DNA of 34,553 nt from SAR86 cluster bacterium (lineage in GTDB: Bacteria; Pseudomonadota; Gammaproteobacteria; Pseudomonadales; Pseudohongiellaceae), in the NCBI GenBank assembly GCA_002401885.1, contig NVUL01000059.1, forward strand, positions 1 through 34,553, read 5' to 3'. Numbering within the stretch: position 1 is the first letter of the stretch; every line of letters begins with the position of its first letter. Shown one piece after another: positions 1-8,842 of this stretch. A model generated the notes under the pieces. That model did not search any database, was not told the DNA's origin, and worked only from the letters and a program-made list of their open reading frames with translations. The position numbers and the translations under genes were made by a program.

Positions 1-1365
1 AGTCTAAATATCGGCGTGCTAACTGTAATGATATTGCTAATGCTAACGTTGTGGTTGATATCTGGCGTTTTCGCCGCGTGGCGTGTATCAAGCAAAGACA
101 TTACCGAAACACTCGGCCACGATTCCAAAGGAAGTGCATCGAAGCAAACTAACCGAATTACAAGAGCACTGGTAGGAACTCAAGTTGTTCTATCTTTCTT
201 CTTGCTCGTTTTAAGTGGAAGCTATTTGTTTGTTTTTCAAAATGCGGCATCCACCTTTGAAATGAAAGATGCTGATCTATTAGTATCTGGGCAAATTAAC
301 TTGAGTTCGGAGTTGTACAGTGCCCCTAGGCAGAGAGAGATTTACCGGCAATCGCTGAAACAACAAATTCTTTCCGATAATGATTTTCAGGACTTGAGTT
401 ATTCAAGCGTCTTGCCTGGAAATGGCTCAGGTAGAGTGCAGGCATACCTCGAGAACCCTGATGGTGTGGCCGGCCAATCAGCACCTATCCATGCTGTCAA
501 TTGGGTGGACTCAAGCTTCTTCGACACATTCGAATTCGAGATGATTGGCGGCAGAGCATTTAATCAGTTTGATTCGCCAGATGCTGAACCTGTCATTATT
601 GTGGATCAAGCATTTGTTGACAGTATGGGTATTGATGAATCCATTGTTGGCAGGTCAATATACCTGCGAAGCACCTTGAGACTTAACAATGCGAATGACA
701 ATGCTGTTCTAGTCCGTATCGTTGGCATTGCACCCTATCTGGGGCCAGACAATTCTCAATCGTCTATAACTCCTAGAATCTACCGTCCCTTGTCTCAAAA
801 TTCGCCTACAGCCTTCCGAATTATCGTGAAGCTTCATCCTCAGACTAGTGCTTCGTTGGCAGAACTTGAGCGCAAAATTAAAATTGCCAGTAGCAGCATA
901 GATCGCGACTTATCCATCTACAATTTTCAACCAGTCTCTGCGATCAGGGAGCGGGATTCTTCGCTTGCGCGGCTACTCTTGAGCGTATTTAGTAGTGTGG
1001 CAGTAGGCGCTCTAATTTTGGCAGTTATTGGTGTCTATGGGCTCATTTCACGTTCTGTCTATTCACGTCGATCAGAGATCGGAATTCGCAGAGCAATAGG
1101 ATCCTCAGATTTCAATATTATCTGGCTATTCCTCCGACAAGCACTTATTTACCTTTCCGCAGGTGTGGTGATAGGCGGTGGACTCGCACTACTAGTAGTC
1201 AATGTTACTAGTACTACGGTGTTAGGAGGAGGGCTGCTTGCTTCACTCTTGTCAGTGTTTGTGATCGTTACTTGTCTGGTAGGAGCGCTACTAATATTTG
1301 CATCCTATATGCCTGCTCGAAGAGTGGTAGCAATGGAGCCGGGCGAGGCACTGCATTATGACTAA
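1..1365 (+). CDS. ADOP-type ABC permease 1 (5'-truncated)
   Basis: This is the C-terminal part (about 455 codons) of a permease with FtsX/MacB architecture; the frame is open to base 1, so the gene begins upstream. Aligned by eye with the next gene, it starts in the fourth membrane segment, around residue 365 of about 815. It then has a membrane segment, a periplasmic core domain and a final three-helix FtsX block containing EIGIRRAIGSS. It ends in MEPGEALHYD, a tail shared by all five neighbours. The family (acidobacterial duplicated orphan permeases, related to MacB and LolC) is thought to work in lipoprotein, peptide or drug handling at the inner membrane with a separate ATPase. No ATPase is seen here. 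The next gene starts 15 bp downstream, suggesting one transcript. The family call is firm; substrate and direction are unknown. Confidence 0.88.
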   Translation, partial: SLNIGVLTVMILLMLTLWLISGVFAAWRVSSKDITETLGHDSKGSASKQTNRITRALVGTQVVLSFFLLVLSGSYLFVFQNAASTFEMKDADLLVSGQINLSSELYSAPRQREIYRQSLKQQILSDNDFQDLSYSSVLPGNGSGRVQAYLENPDGVAGQSAPIHAVNWVDSSFFDTFEFEMIGGRAFNQFDSPDAEPVIIVDQAFVDSMGIDESIVGRSIYLRSTLRLNNANDNAVLVRIVGIAPYLGPDNSQSSITPRIYRPLSQNSPTAFRIIVKLHPQTSASLAELERKIKIASSSIDRDLSIYNFQPVSAIRERDSSLARLLLSVFSSVAVGALILAVIGVYGLISRSVYSRRSEIGIRRAIGSSDFNIIWLFLRQALIYLSAGVVIGGGLALLVVNVTSTTVLGGGLLASLLSVFVIVTCLVGALLIFASYMPARRVVAMEPGEALHYD

Positions 1366-1380
1366 TTCAATGGAGCAGCT

Positions 1381-3834
1381 ATGAATCTCAGCTACGAATT
1401 AAATTTCACTCTACGCGTTCTTCGCAAGAAACTCGGTTTTAATGCGCTCTGCATTTTAGTTATCGCGCTTGGCATCGCTGTTTCTATTCCTCTGTATTCG
1501 CTAGTCAGAAATATGGCCTACGCATCTCTGCCGTTTCCCGATGGAGAACGTATGATTTCTCTGGTACAGGTAGATGCCAGAACGAATTCCGAACTTGCTC
1601 GAAATTCGTTCGACAGTGCTCAGTATCTCTCCTTGAAGGAGGGGTCAAGTAGCTTTGATGTGCTCGGTGCCTATTTCGAAGCTGGAGTTACGTTTAGCGA
1701 CGGAGATTATGCCGAGCGATTTTATGGAGTGGAAATAACAGCAGAAACTTTGGAGTTAGCAGCAACGGTACCGGTACTTGGGAGAAGCTTATTACCTTCT
1801 GATCAGCTTCCGGGCGCGGAGCCAGTAATTCTCCTTGGTTATGATGTTTGGCAAAATTACTACGGAGGCGCTACTGACATAGTGGGAAAAGTTAGTCGTG
1901 TAGAGGGTGTGCCAAATACTATTATTGGCGTGATGCCGCCAGGGTTCAAATACCCAATGGCCTTTGAGGTATGGCAGCCCCTAACTATTTCCAGTGCCAT
2001 AGAGCCCGGTGTAGGAAAAAAATTCGCCATCATGGGTGTTTTGTCTGAAGAGGCAAGTCGCCGAACAGCGACAAACGAAGTTCAGATTTTGATGGAGCAA
2101 CTAGCTGCCCGTTATCCACAGGAGTACGGTGACAAATTGGCTAAGGTATCGCCGTTTACTCACTCTGCAGCCAGTGATGCCTTTGCGATATTTAATACAG
2201 TTGGTGGATTAGCCATTAGCATCTTTCTCTTAGTCTGCCTAAATGTTGCCAATCTGCTCACTATGAGAGCAAACGAACGAATCGAAGAATTGGCAATTCG
2301 CTCCGCTGTGGGCGCGGGGCGGCTAGGCCTAATCGTTAACGTCTTGTTGGAGTCACTATTCATCTGCCTTATTGGCACAGTGCTGGGTGTAGTCACCGCG
2401 TCTGTAATCATCGATTCTCTGTATCCTTTTATGCTTAATTTGTCTGAAGGTGGCCGGACCTTACCATTCTGGATTGATTTGAGAATCGACATTGAAGCAA
2501 TTTTTGTTTCACTGCTATTGATGTTCAGCCTCTGGTTTATCTCCGGTAGTTTGGCCGCTTGGCGCGCATCGGGACAGAATATTGGAGTTATGCTGGGTAG
2601 CGACTCAAAAGGAGCGACAGCTTTGCGAACGGGAAAATTCACTCGAGGTATGGTGCTGTTCCAAGCGGTGTTCTCCTTTTTTCTGCTGGTGGTTGCAGGT
2701 ACATTCGTCTTTTTTCTACAGAAAAGTTATCAGAATGAATATGTGGATGAAGTGGAGAATTATGTTTCGGCGACGATCAGCTTAGCCGCCCCCGGTTATG
2801 AAGATGCCGTACCGCGGGAGCAATACAGGCAAGAACTAAAACTGAGATTAATTGAATCAATTGATCAGGTACAAGCAGCAAGCTTCACCACGGGTTTGCC
2901 AGGCGACTCGGGAAGGCGTATCCGTGTGGCAACTGATGGAGAAATTATTACCGATGAACGTCCACTGGCGAGGCAGTACGGAATTTGGGTGGATAATGAC
3001 TATTTCCAAACCATGGGCTTCGATCTATTGCAGGGTCGTTTCTTCGACGTTGGTGACAATATGCAGTCGGATAGCGTGGTCATTGTCGACGATGTTTTTC
3101 TTAGCCAGTTTCAATATGAGGAGTCACCAATTGGCCGCCAAATCCAGTTAAGCATCGATAATGGCGAGACAGTGACCTCTGCCAGAATTATCGGAGTCAT
3201 TGCGCGCATCGGTAATGAGCGCGCCAATAACGGCGACAGTCTTTCCACGGTGTATATCTCCAGTCAGCAACAATCGCCGCCTGCGTCTTATTTGGTTGTG
3301 AAGTTGAACAGCGATTCCGCATCCTCTTTGTCAAATATCGAAAGACAGATTAAAGGAGTTGGAGGAAGTATCGACAGAGAAATTTCCATAAACTTGGTGA
3401 AGCTATTGTCAGAGGAAGTGAAGGAAGACAATTCTGAAATTAGTATTTTCATCAGCATGTTTGGCGGTGCAACTTTCGGTGTTCTCATTCTAGCTATCGT
3501 TGGGATTTATGGTTTGATCTCTCGCTCTGTGTTTGCAAGGGCAAACGAAATGGGTATTCGTCGTGCTGTTGGATCTTCGAATCTGGCAATAGTGAAAATA
3601 TTTCTAGGGCAGGGTTTGTTTTACATTGCAGCTGCGGTAATCGTAGGAGGAGGCGGCGCAATATTGGCCGTAAACCTCATTCAGTCTTTATCAGGTTTCG
3701 ATCTGTATTCTTCGTTGTTCGGTGTTTTTGTCTCTGTGCTTGCTGTTGTGAGCGTGTTAATAGGCTGTGCGTCTTATATGCCGGTCAGGAAGGTTGTGGC
3801 GTTGGAGCCGGGTGAAGCATTGCACTATGAATAA
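1381..3834 (+). CDS. ADOP-type ABC permease 2
   Basis: An 817-aa inner-membrane permease with a duplicated layout. TM1 is near residues 18-42, followed by a MacB-like periplasmic core to about 250 and an FtsX helix block (about 268-395) with ELAIRSAVGAG at 303. A further TM near 425-445 leads to a second periplasmic core (about 450-680) and a second FtsX block with EMGIRRAVGSS at 723. The tail is LEPGEALHYE. The paired ELAIR/EMGIR motifs at 303 and 723 show the internal duplication directly. The length is typical of ADOP proteins. There is no Walker A or ABC signature, so it must borrow an ATPase encoded elsewhere. The ATG is supported by GGAG at 1372-1375. It lies 15 bp after permease 1 and 18 bp before permease 3. 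Substrate unknown. Confidence 0.93.
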   Translation: MNLSYELNFTLRVLRKKLGFNALCILVIALGIAVSIPLYSLVRNMAYASLPFPDGERMISLVQVDARTNSELARNSFDSAQYLSLKEGSSSFDVLGAYFEAGVTFSDGDYAERFYGVEITAETLELAATVPVLGRSLLPSDQLPGAEPVILLGYDVWQNYYGGATDIVGKVSRVEGVPNTIIGVMPPGFKYPMAFEVWQPLTISSAIEPGVGKKFAIMGVLSEEASRRTATNEVQILMEQLAARYPQEYGDKLAKVSPFTHSAASDAFAIFNTVGGLAISIFLLVCLNVANLLTMRANERIEELAIRSAVGAGRLGLIVNVLLESLFICLIGTVLGVVTASVIIDSLYPFMLNLSEGGRTLPFWIDLRIDIEAIFVSLLLMFSLWFISGSLAAWRASGQNIGVMLGSDSKGATALRTGKFTRGMVLFQAVFSFFLLVVAGTFVFFLQKSYQNEYVDEVENYVSATISLAAPGYEDAVPREQYRQELKLRLIESIDQVQAASFTTGLPGDSGRRIRVATDGEIITDERPLARQYGIWVDNDYFQTMGFDLLQGRFFDVGDNMQSDSVVIVDDVFLSQFQYEESPIGRQIQLSIDNGETVTSARIIGVIARIGNERANNGDSLSTVYISSQQQSPPASYLVVKLNSDSASSLSNIERQIKGVGGSIDREISINLVKLLSEEVKEDNSEISIFISMFGGATFGVLILAIVGIYGLISRSVFARANEMGIRRAVGSSNLAIVKIFLGQGLFYIAAAVIVGGGGAILAVNLIQSLSGFDLYSSLFGVFVSVLAVVSVLIGCASYMPVRKVVALEPGEALHYE

Positions 3835-3852
3835 TTGTACGCGAGGTAATCC

Positions 3853-6315
3853 ATGAATTTTCTGTATGAACTGAAATACACATTGAGAATGATTCGGAAA
3901 AAGCTGGGATTCAGCATTCTCTGTGTATTGGTTATTGCTCTCGGTTTCCCGATTGCGCTGCCACTCTATTCAATTGTCAAAAACTTCGCCTATGCTTCTC
4001 TACCCTATTCGGGCGGGGATAGGATAGTCGTCCTAAAACAACTGGACACTCGAACTAATCGAGAGGTGGGTGATACGACATTCGACTACTTTTTATTCAA
4101 CGGGATAAAGGAAAGATCGCGAAGCTTCGAAAAGCTGGGTGCCTATCAGAATATTGTAACCAATATTAGCGATGGCGAGTTTGCTCAACAGTATTTTGGG
4201 CATCGTGTAACTTCAGAATTTTTGAGTTATGCGGAAACCAATCCCATTCTTGGGAGATCTTTGCTGCCGGAGGATGAAAGTAGTGGGGCCGAACCGGTAG
4301 TACTAATTAGTTACCGTATTTGGCAAGAATACTACACGGGCGATCCTGAAATAGTTGGAAAGATTGCCAGAGTTAACGCTCAGCCCCATACCATAATTGG
4401 CGTGATGCCCGATGGATTCAAGTACCCAAGTGCTGCTGAAATTTGGCTACCATTCTCGATTCCTTCATTCAGCGAGCCAGGTACACAGCCGCTGTTTGTG
4501 ATGTCTGGAATTTTAAATGAGGGTGTTAGCCGAGCAGAAGCCTCGGTCGAATTGGCACTCATAATGCAGAGTCTCTCCGCAGAAGCGCCCGGGTTTTACG
4601 AGAATAGATCCGCTGCGGCTGTGCGATTTACTCAGGCAGGTCTAAATAATGGAGCCTGGTTAATTAAATCAGTGGCGATCACGGCTATTTGTCTGTTTCT
4701 CGTTATATGCATCAATGTTGGAAATCTACTTATCCTGCGTGCTAATGAGCGTGTAAGTGAATTGGCGATTCGCTCGGCCATGGGGGCGAAACGACTTAGT
4801 CTCATTTCCCATGTTCTGCTAGAGTCTTTTTTAGTATGTTTTTGCGGAGCGATGTTAGGAATTAGTTTTGCTGGATGGGTATTGAATTTTCTGCAGGGTT
4901 TTCTGTTAAGTCAGTCTCTAGATGGTCGTACGCTTCCGTTTTGGTGGAATTTTGGATTTACTCAAGAGGTGTTTTACCTATCCACAATTCTTATGCTAAC
5001 ACTCTGGCTGTCTTCGGGAATTTTTGCGGCATGGCGCGCGTCAAAGGACGGCATAAGCACAGTCTTGGCTAAGAACTCCCAAATGGGTGGCGGAACGAGT
5101 AGTGGTCGTCTCACTCAAAGCCTAGTTGGCATTCAAATAGTGCTTTCTTTTTTCCTACTTGTGCTCAGTGGTGTCTATGTATTCGGCTTTCAGGGAGTTC
5201 TTCCTTCCAGCGTGGTTTCCAATCCGGACAATTACCTCACGGCTACATTCGATCTCGATTCAGCGAGATATAGAATCCCTAACCAGCGCAGACAGTACAG
5301 GTCTGAGTTGGTGCAGGAACTATCGCAGCTCAATGAGTTTAGTGAGATTTCTATCGCTACAGCATTGCCAGGTGGAGGAAGCGAGTATTCTCGCGCTGCC
5401 GTTGGTGATGCGGGTGAGATGGCCGAAGACGCTCCCCTGATGGCTGTGAATTGGATAGACTCTCAATATTTCGACGCAATCAGTTTTGAGCTCTTTGGTG
5501 GGCGCAATTTTGATACCGGTGACCTACCAAATGGAGATCCGGTTGCCATTGTCAGTGAATCTTTTGCTGGTCGGATGCTCATGGCGAGTGACTCCCTGTT
5601 GGGTAAACAGATTCGATTGAAAGATTTCAGTGGAATTGGAGAAGATTTCGTAACGATAATAGGCGTAGCGCCACTTGCAAGCTACGACAATTCAGCTCTA
5701 AATATTTCTCAAGCACCAATTATTTATCGCCCAATAGCTCAGCAGAATACCGCTAGCGCTCTTAAGCTGATTGTCAAACTGAACCTTGCGACAGAAACTC
5801 CCCTTATAGAATTGGAAAATCTTGTTCGAGAATCTGCGGCTTTGATCGACCGTGATGTTCCATTTTATACGTTCGAGCTAATGTCCACACCTATTGTGTT
5901 AAATGTGCTTTTCATCAGAACATTGATGATTATGTTTGCAGCGGCGGCTGTGGGGTCACTTCTGTTAGCTGTAATTAGCATCTACGGTCTAATTTCCAGA
6001 ACTGTGCACGCTCGTACGTCGGAGATAGGTATAAGAAGAGCGATAGGTTCGCCAGACTCAGCGATCAGGGGAATGTTCCTGAAACAGGCACTGCTCTACG
6101 TTATTGTGGCTGTGATCGTTGGAGGGGGATCAGCTGTATTGGTTATCAACGTGCTTGGCTCATCACTATCATCGGCTCTTAATTTTGTGCAAATATTGAC
6201 GATTGTTTTCCCTTCGGTAACAGCAGCCATTTCCTTATTGGTCTTTTATGCGTCCTATGTCCCGGTCAGAGGCGTAGTAGCCATGGAGCCAGGCGAGGCG
6301 CTGCACTATGAATAA
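3853..6315 (+). CDS. ADOP-type ABC permease 3
   Basis: An 820-aa paralogue of the flanking genes with the same order: N-terminal TM, MacB-like core, FtsX block (ELAIRSAMGAK at 303), TM, second core, second FtsX block (EIGIRRAIGSP at 724), and tail MEPGEALHYE. The N-terminus (NFLYELKYTLRMIRKKLGF) closely matches permease 2 (NLSYELNFTLRVLRKKLGF), pointing to recent local duplication. The ATG has GAGG at 3843-3846. Spacers of 18 bp on either side argue for a single operon. As for the family, a permease partner of an ABC ATPase is expected; which ATPase and which cargo cannot be read from the window. Confidence 0.93.
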   Translation: MNFLYELKYTLRMIRKKLGFSILCVLVIALGFPIALPLYSIVKNFAYASLPYSGGDRIVVLKQLDTRTNREVGDTTFDYFLFNGIKERSRSFEKLGAYQNIVTNISDGEFAQQYFGHRVTSEFLSYAETNPILGRSLLPEDESSGAEPVVLISYRIWQEYYTGDPEIVGKIARVNAQPHTIIGVMPDGFKYPSAAEIWLPFSIPSFSEPGTQPLFVMSGILNEGVSRAEASVELALIMQSLSAEAPGFYENRSAAAVRFTQAGLNNGAWLIKSVAITAICLFLVICINVGNLLILRANERVSELAIRSAMGAKRLSLISHVLLESFLVCFCGAMLGISFAGWVLNFLQGFLLSQSLDGRTLPFWWNFGFTQEVFYLSTILMLTLWLSSGIFAAWRASKDGISTVLAKNSQMGGGTSSGRLTQSLVGIQIVLSFFLLVLSGVYVFGFQGVLPSSVVSNPDNYLTATFDLDSARYRIPNQRRQYRSELVQELSQLNEFSEISIATALPGGGSEYSRAAVGDAGEMAEDAPLMAVNWIDSQYFDAISFELFGGRNFDTGDLPNGDPVAIVSESFAGRMLMASDSLLGKQIRLKDFSGIGEDFVTIIGVAPLASYDNSALNISQAPIIYRPIAQQNTASALKLIVKLNLATETPLIELENLVRESAALIDRDVPFYTFELMSTPIVLNVLFIRTLMIMFAAAAVGSLLLAVISIYGLISRTVHARTSEIGIRRAIGSPDSAIRGMFLKQALLYVIVAVIVGGGSAVLVINVLGSSLSSALNFVQILTIVFPSVTAAISLLVFYASYVPVRGVVAMEPGEALHYE

Positions 6316-6333
6316 CCCAGCGGAGAATCGATT

Positions 6334-8775
6334 GTGAATCTATCCCTAGACCTGCTTTTCAATTTACGCTTATTGCGCAAAAATTTAGGCTTCGTGGCTA
6401 TTTGCGTGCTCATGATTGCTCTGGGAATGGGACTCTCGATTACTCTGTATACCATCATGGACAACGGTGGTACAAAGTCCATGCCTATCCCAGATGGTGA
6501 TCGATATGTAGATATTAGGGGCTATGACTCGACCATCGGAACTGGTCGAAGATTTGGGCTCGATACTTATGCTTATCAAATTCTCGAAAACTCAGTAAGC
6601 AGTTTCAAAACATTCGGCGCGAGCCGAAGGTTATCAGCAATTTTTAGCGATAACGATGTGGCGGCGCGGTATCAAGGTGTACGTATAACACCAAATATTC
6701 TGCAAGCAACAGGAGTCTTCCCTGCATTGGGAAGAACATTGCTGCCCAGTGATGATATACCGGGGGCGCAGCCAGTTGTATTGATCTCACATCTTCTTTG
6801 GCAGAATTACTATGCGGCACGAGAAGACATCGTTGGTGTTAGCAGTCTGATTAATGGCAATCCTTACACTGTCGTTGGTGTTATGCCGGAAGGGTATCGT
6901 TATCCAACAACGCATGATCTATGGCTGCCGCTGCAATTGGCAAGTGGCGCTCAACCAGGTGAGACTCCGCAATTAGGTGTAATTGGCATATTGAATGAGG
7001 GCAGTACTGTCGAGTCCGCTACGGTCGAGATCAATACTTTACTAGACCCTTTAAGTAACGCATATCCCGATGTTTACAGCAACCTTGCAGGTCACGTGGA
7101 TCCCTGCTGTGGGATTCTTGGCATTGATAACCCTGTTGTTAAGTATTCGCTGCCAGCGCTGACGCTCTTCTTGCTGCTTCTGGTCAGCCTTAATGTTGCC
7201 AACTTAATATTGGTGCGTACGAATCAGCGTATCCATGAATTTGCGATACGCAGCGCCTTAGGAGCAACACGCAAACGCCTGGTGCGGGCAATCCTGCAAG
7301 ATGCATTGTTGATATGCCTGTTGGGTTCGGCTCTGGGACTGTTTTTGGCCGATTTTGGCATGGCCTATGTGGATGCTGCAGCTACAGAGGCATTAAGTGT
7401 TATTGGGGGCCAACCCTTCTGGTTCAATTTTGATTGGGAGATGAGAACAGCTATCTCTGCCGTTGTGGTTGTGATTGTTATCTGGTTGCTCTCGGCTGGA
7501 CTGGCAATATGGCAAATTACACGCCAAGACCTTTCGGTAACCTTAGCGGGCGGCAGCAACAATGCCACTGAATCACGAAGCTCATTTGGCACAGCCACTA
7601 TGGTGAGTTTTGAGATGGTCTTTTCTTGTTTTCTGCTTATTCTGAGCGGCGTGGCTATAGGCGGTAGTATCGATGCGGTAAGAACCGATTACGGTACAGA
7701 AACGGCAGGCTATCTTACTGGAGAAATCGACTTATCGTCAGATCGTTATTCTGCGAACAGCGCTAGAGAAGATTTCCAAGAAAACTTGAGCCAAGAATTA
7801 CTTGCTCGAGAGGGAATCGAGGCTGTTAGCTTTACTACTGCCCTACCAAGTCAATATGGCGACGAGGTGCGTTACAACCTCGAAGATCAGGATGTGATGA
7901 TCGACAATCGCTATCCAAGACAGAATGTTGTTCACATTGCGGAAAACTATTTCGACATTATGGAGGTGCCGTTGATGTCGGGAAGAAATTTCGACGGCAC
8001 TGACACGGCTGACTCCTTGCCAGTAGTGATTGTGGGTGAGTTGTTTGCCGAAAGAGTGTGGCCGAATCAACAGGCCATTGGTAAACGAGTTGAAATAACT
8101 CCAGATACCGACTCTTCCCAATTCTTAACAGTGGTAGGCGTTTCAAGTCACATCGTTCAGAGTTTCGTATTGGATGGGCTTTATGAGCCGAGTTTTTATC
8201 GTCCGATGACACAAACTTGTTGTGATAACAGTGCCCAAACCATGAACGTAGTTCTCAAGGTTGCAGGCAACCCCGATGAATACAGACAGGTGCTGCAACG
8301 TGCTTCAGCCAATGTCGACAGAGAAGTTCCGATTTCAAATATTTCTTCTCTTGTAGGAATTATCGAAACATCGACTTCAGTGGTGTTATTCATATCTGAA
8401 GCATTCTCTACTATGGCGCTAATTACACTCGCGCTGGCAATAACCGGTATCTACGCGATTGTTTCCAGATCGGTAAGACAGAGAACGAAAGAGATTGGAA
8501 TTCGGCGCGCTGTGGGTTCGAGCAATGGCCTAGTTCATTGGGTGTTTATTAAACAAGGCTTGAAGTACTTATTAGTAGGTTTGTTTATTGGTGGAGGTGG
8601 AGCCACTCTAGTTACTAGCTCTCTTACTTCAGGAGCAGTTGGACTGATTGACTGGTTGCCGGGAGTTTTTGTCGCAGTGAGTGTGGGGCTCGCATTACTG
8701 GTTTTTATTGCAACCTACACTCCAGCAAGTTCATTGGTGGCGATGGAGCCGGGTGAAACCCTGCGAGATGAGTGA
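6334..8775 (+). CDS. ADOP-type ABC permease 4 (GTG start, two vicinal Cys pairs)
   Basis: An 813-aa paralogue with the duplicated core-plus-FtsX layout: EFAIRSALGAT at residue 302 and EIGIRRAVGSS at 720. The start is GTG, chosen because GGAG at 6322-6325 is well spaced and the N-terminus aligns with its neighbours. It is more diverged than permeases 2 and 3. The tail reads MEPGETLRDE instead of GEALHYE. It carries two adjacent-cysteine pairs, C258-C259 in the first half and C629-C630 in the second periplasmic core, absent from the other four. These could form disulfides or bind metal in the oxidising periplasm; this is inference. The 67-bp spacer to permease 5 is longer than the others, so an internal promoter is possible there. 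Confidence 0.92.
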   Translation: MNLSLDLLFNLRLLRKNLGFVAICVLMIALGMGLSITLYTIMDNGGTKSMPIPDGDRYVDIRGYDSTIGTGRRFGLDTYAYQILENSVSSFKTFGASRRLSAIFSDNDVAARYQGVRITPNILQATGVFPALGRTLLPSDDIPGAQPVVLISHLLWQNYYAAREDIVGVSSLINGNPYTVVGVMPEGYRYPTTHDLWLPLQLASGAQPGETPQLGVIGILNEGSTVESATVEINTLLDPLSNAYPDVYSNLAGHVDPCCGILGIDNPVVKYSLPALTLFLLLLVSLNVANLILVRTNQRIHEFAIRSALGATRKRLVRAILQDALLICLLGSALGLFLADFGMAYVDAAATEALSVIGGQPFWFNFDWEMRTAISAVVVVIVIWLLSAGLAIWQITRQDLSVTLAGGSNNATESRSSFGTATMVSFEMVFSCFLLILSGVAIGGSIDAVRTDYGTETAGYLTGEIDLSSDRYSANSAREDFQENLSQELLAREGIEAVSFTTALPSQYGDEVRYNLEDQDVMIDNRYPRQNVVHIAENYFDIMEVPLMSGRNFDGTDTADSLPVVIVGELFAERVWPNQQAIGKRVEITPDTDSSQFLTVVGVSSHIVQSFVLDGLYEPSFYRPMTQTCCDNSAQTMNVVLKVAGNPDEYRQVLQRASANVDREVPISNISSLVGIIETSTSVVLFISEAFSTMALITLALAITGIYAIVSRSVRQRTKEIGIRRAVGSSNGLVHWVFIKQGLKYLLVGLFIGGGGATLVTSSLTSGAVGLIDWLPGVFVAVSVGLALLVFIATYTPASSLVAMEPGETLRDE

Positions 8776-8842
8776 CGCGATTATTTTCTGAAGAAAGAAT
8801 GATTTTCTAATTGGATGTACGAATGAAGAACAAGGATGAAGC

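Noticed and set aside
2160..2642. Minus-strand open frame of 160 codons inside permease 2
   Set aside because: It lies wholly within a strongly supported gene, has no recognisable domain or ribosome site, and mirrors the codon pattern of the plus strand. Similar antisense frames elsewhere were dropped for the same reason.
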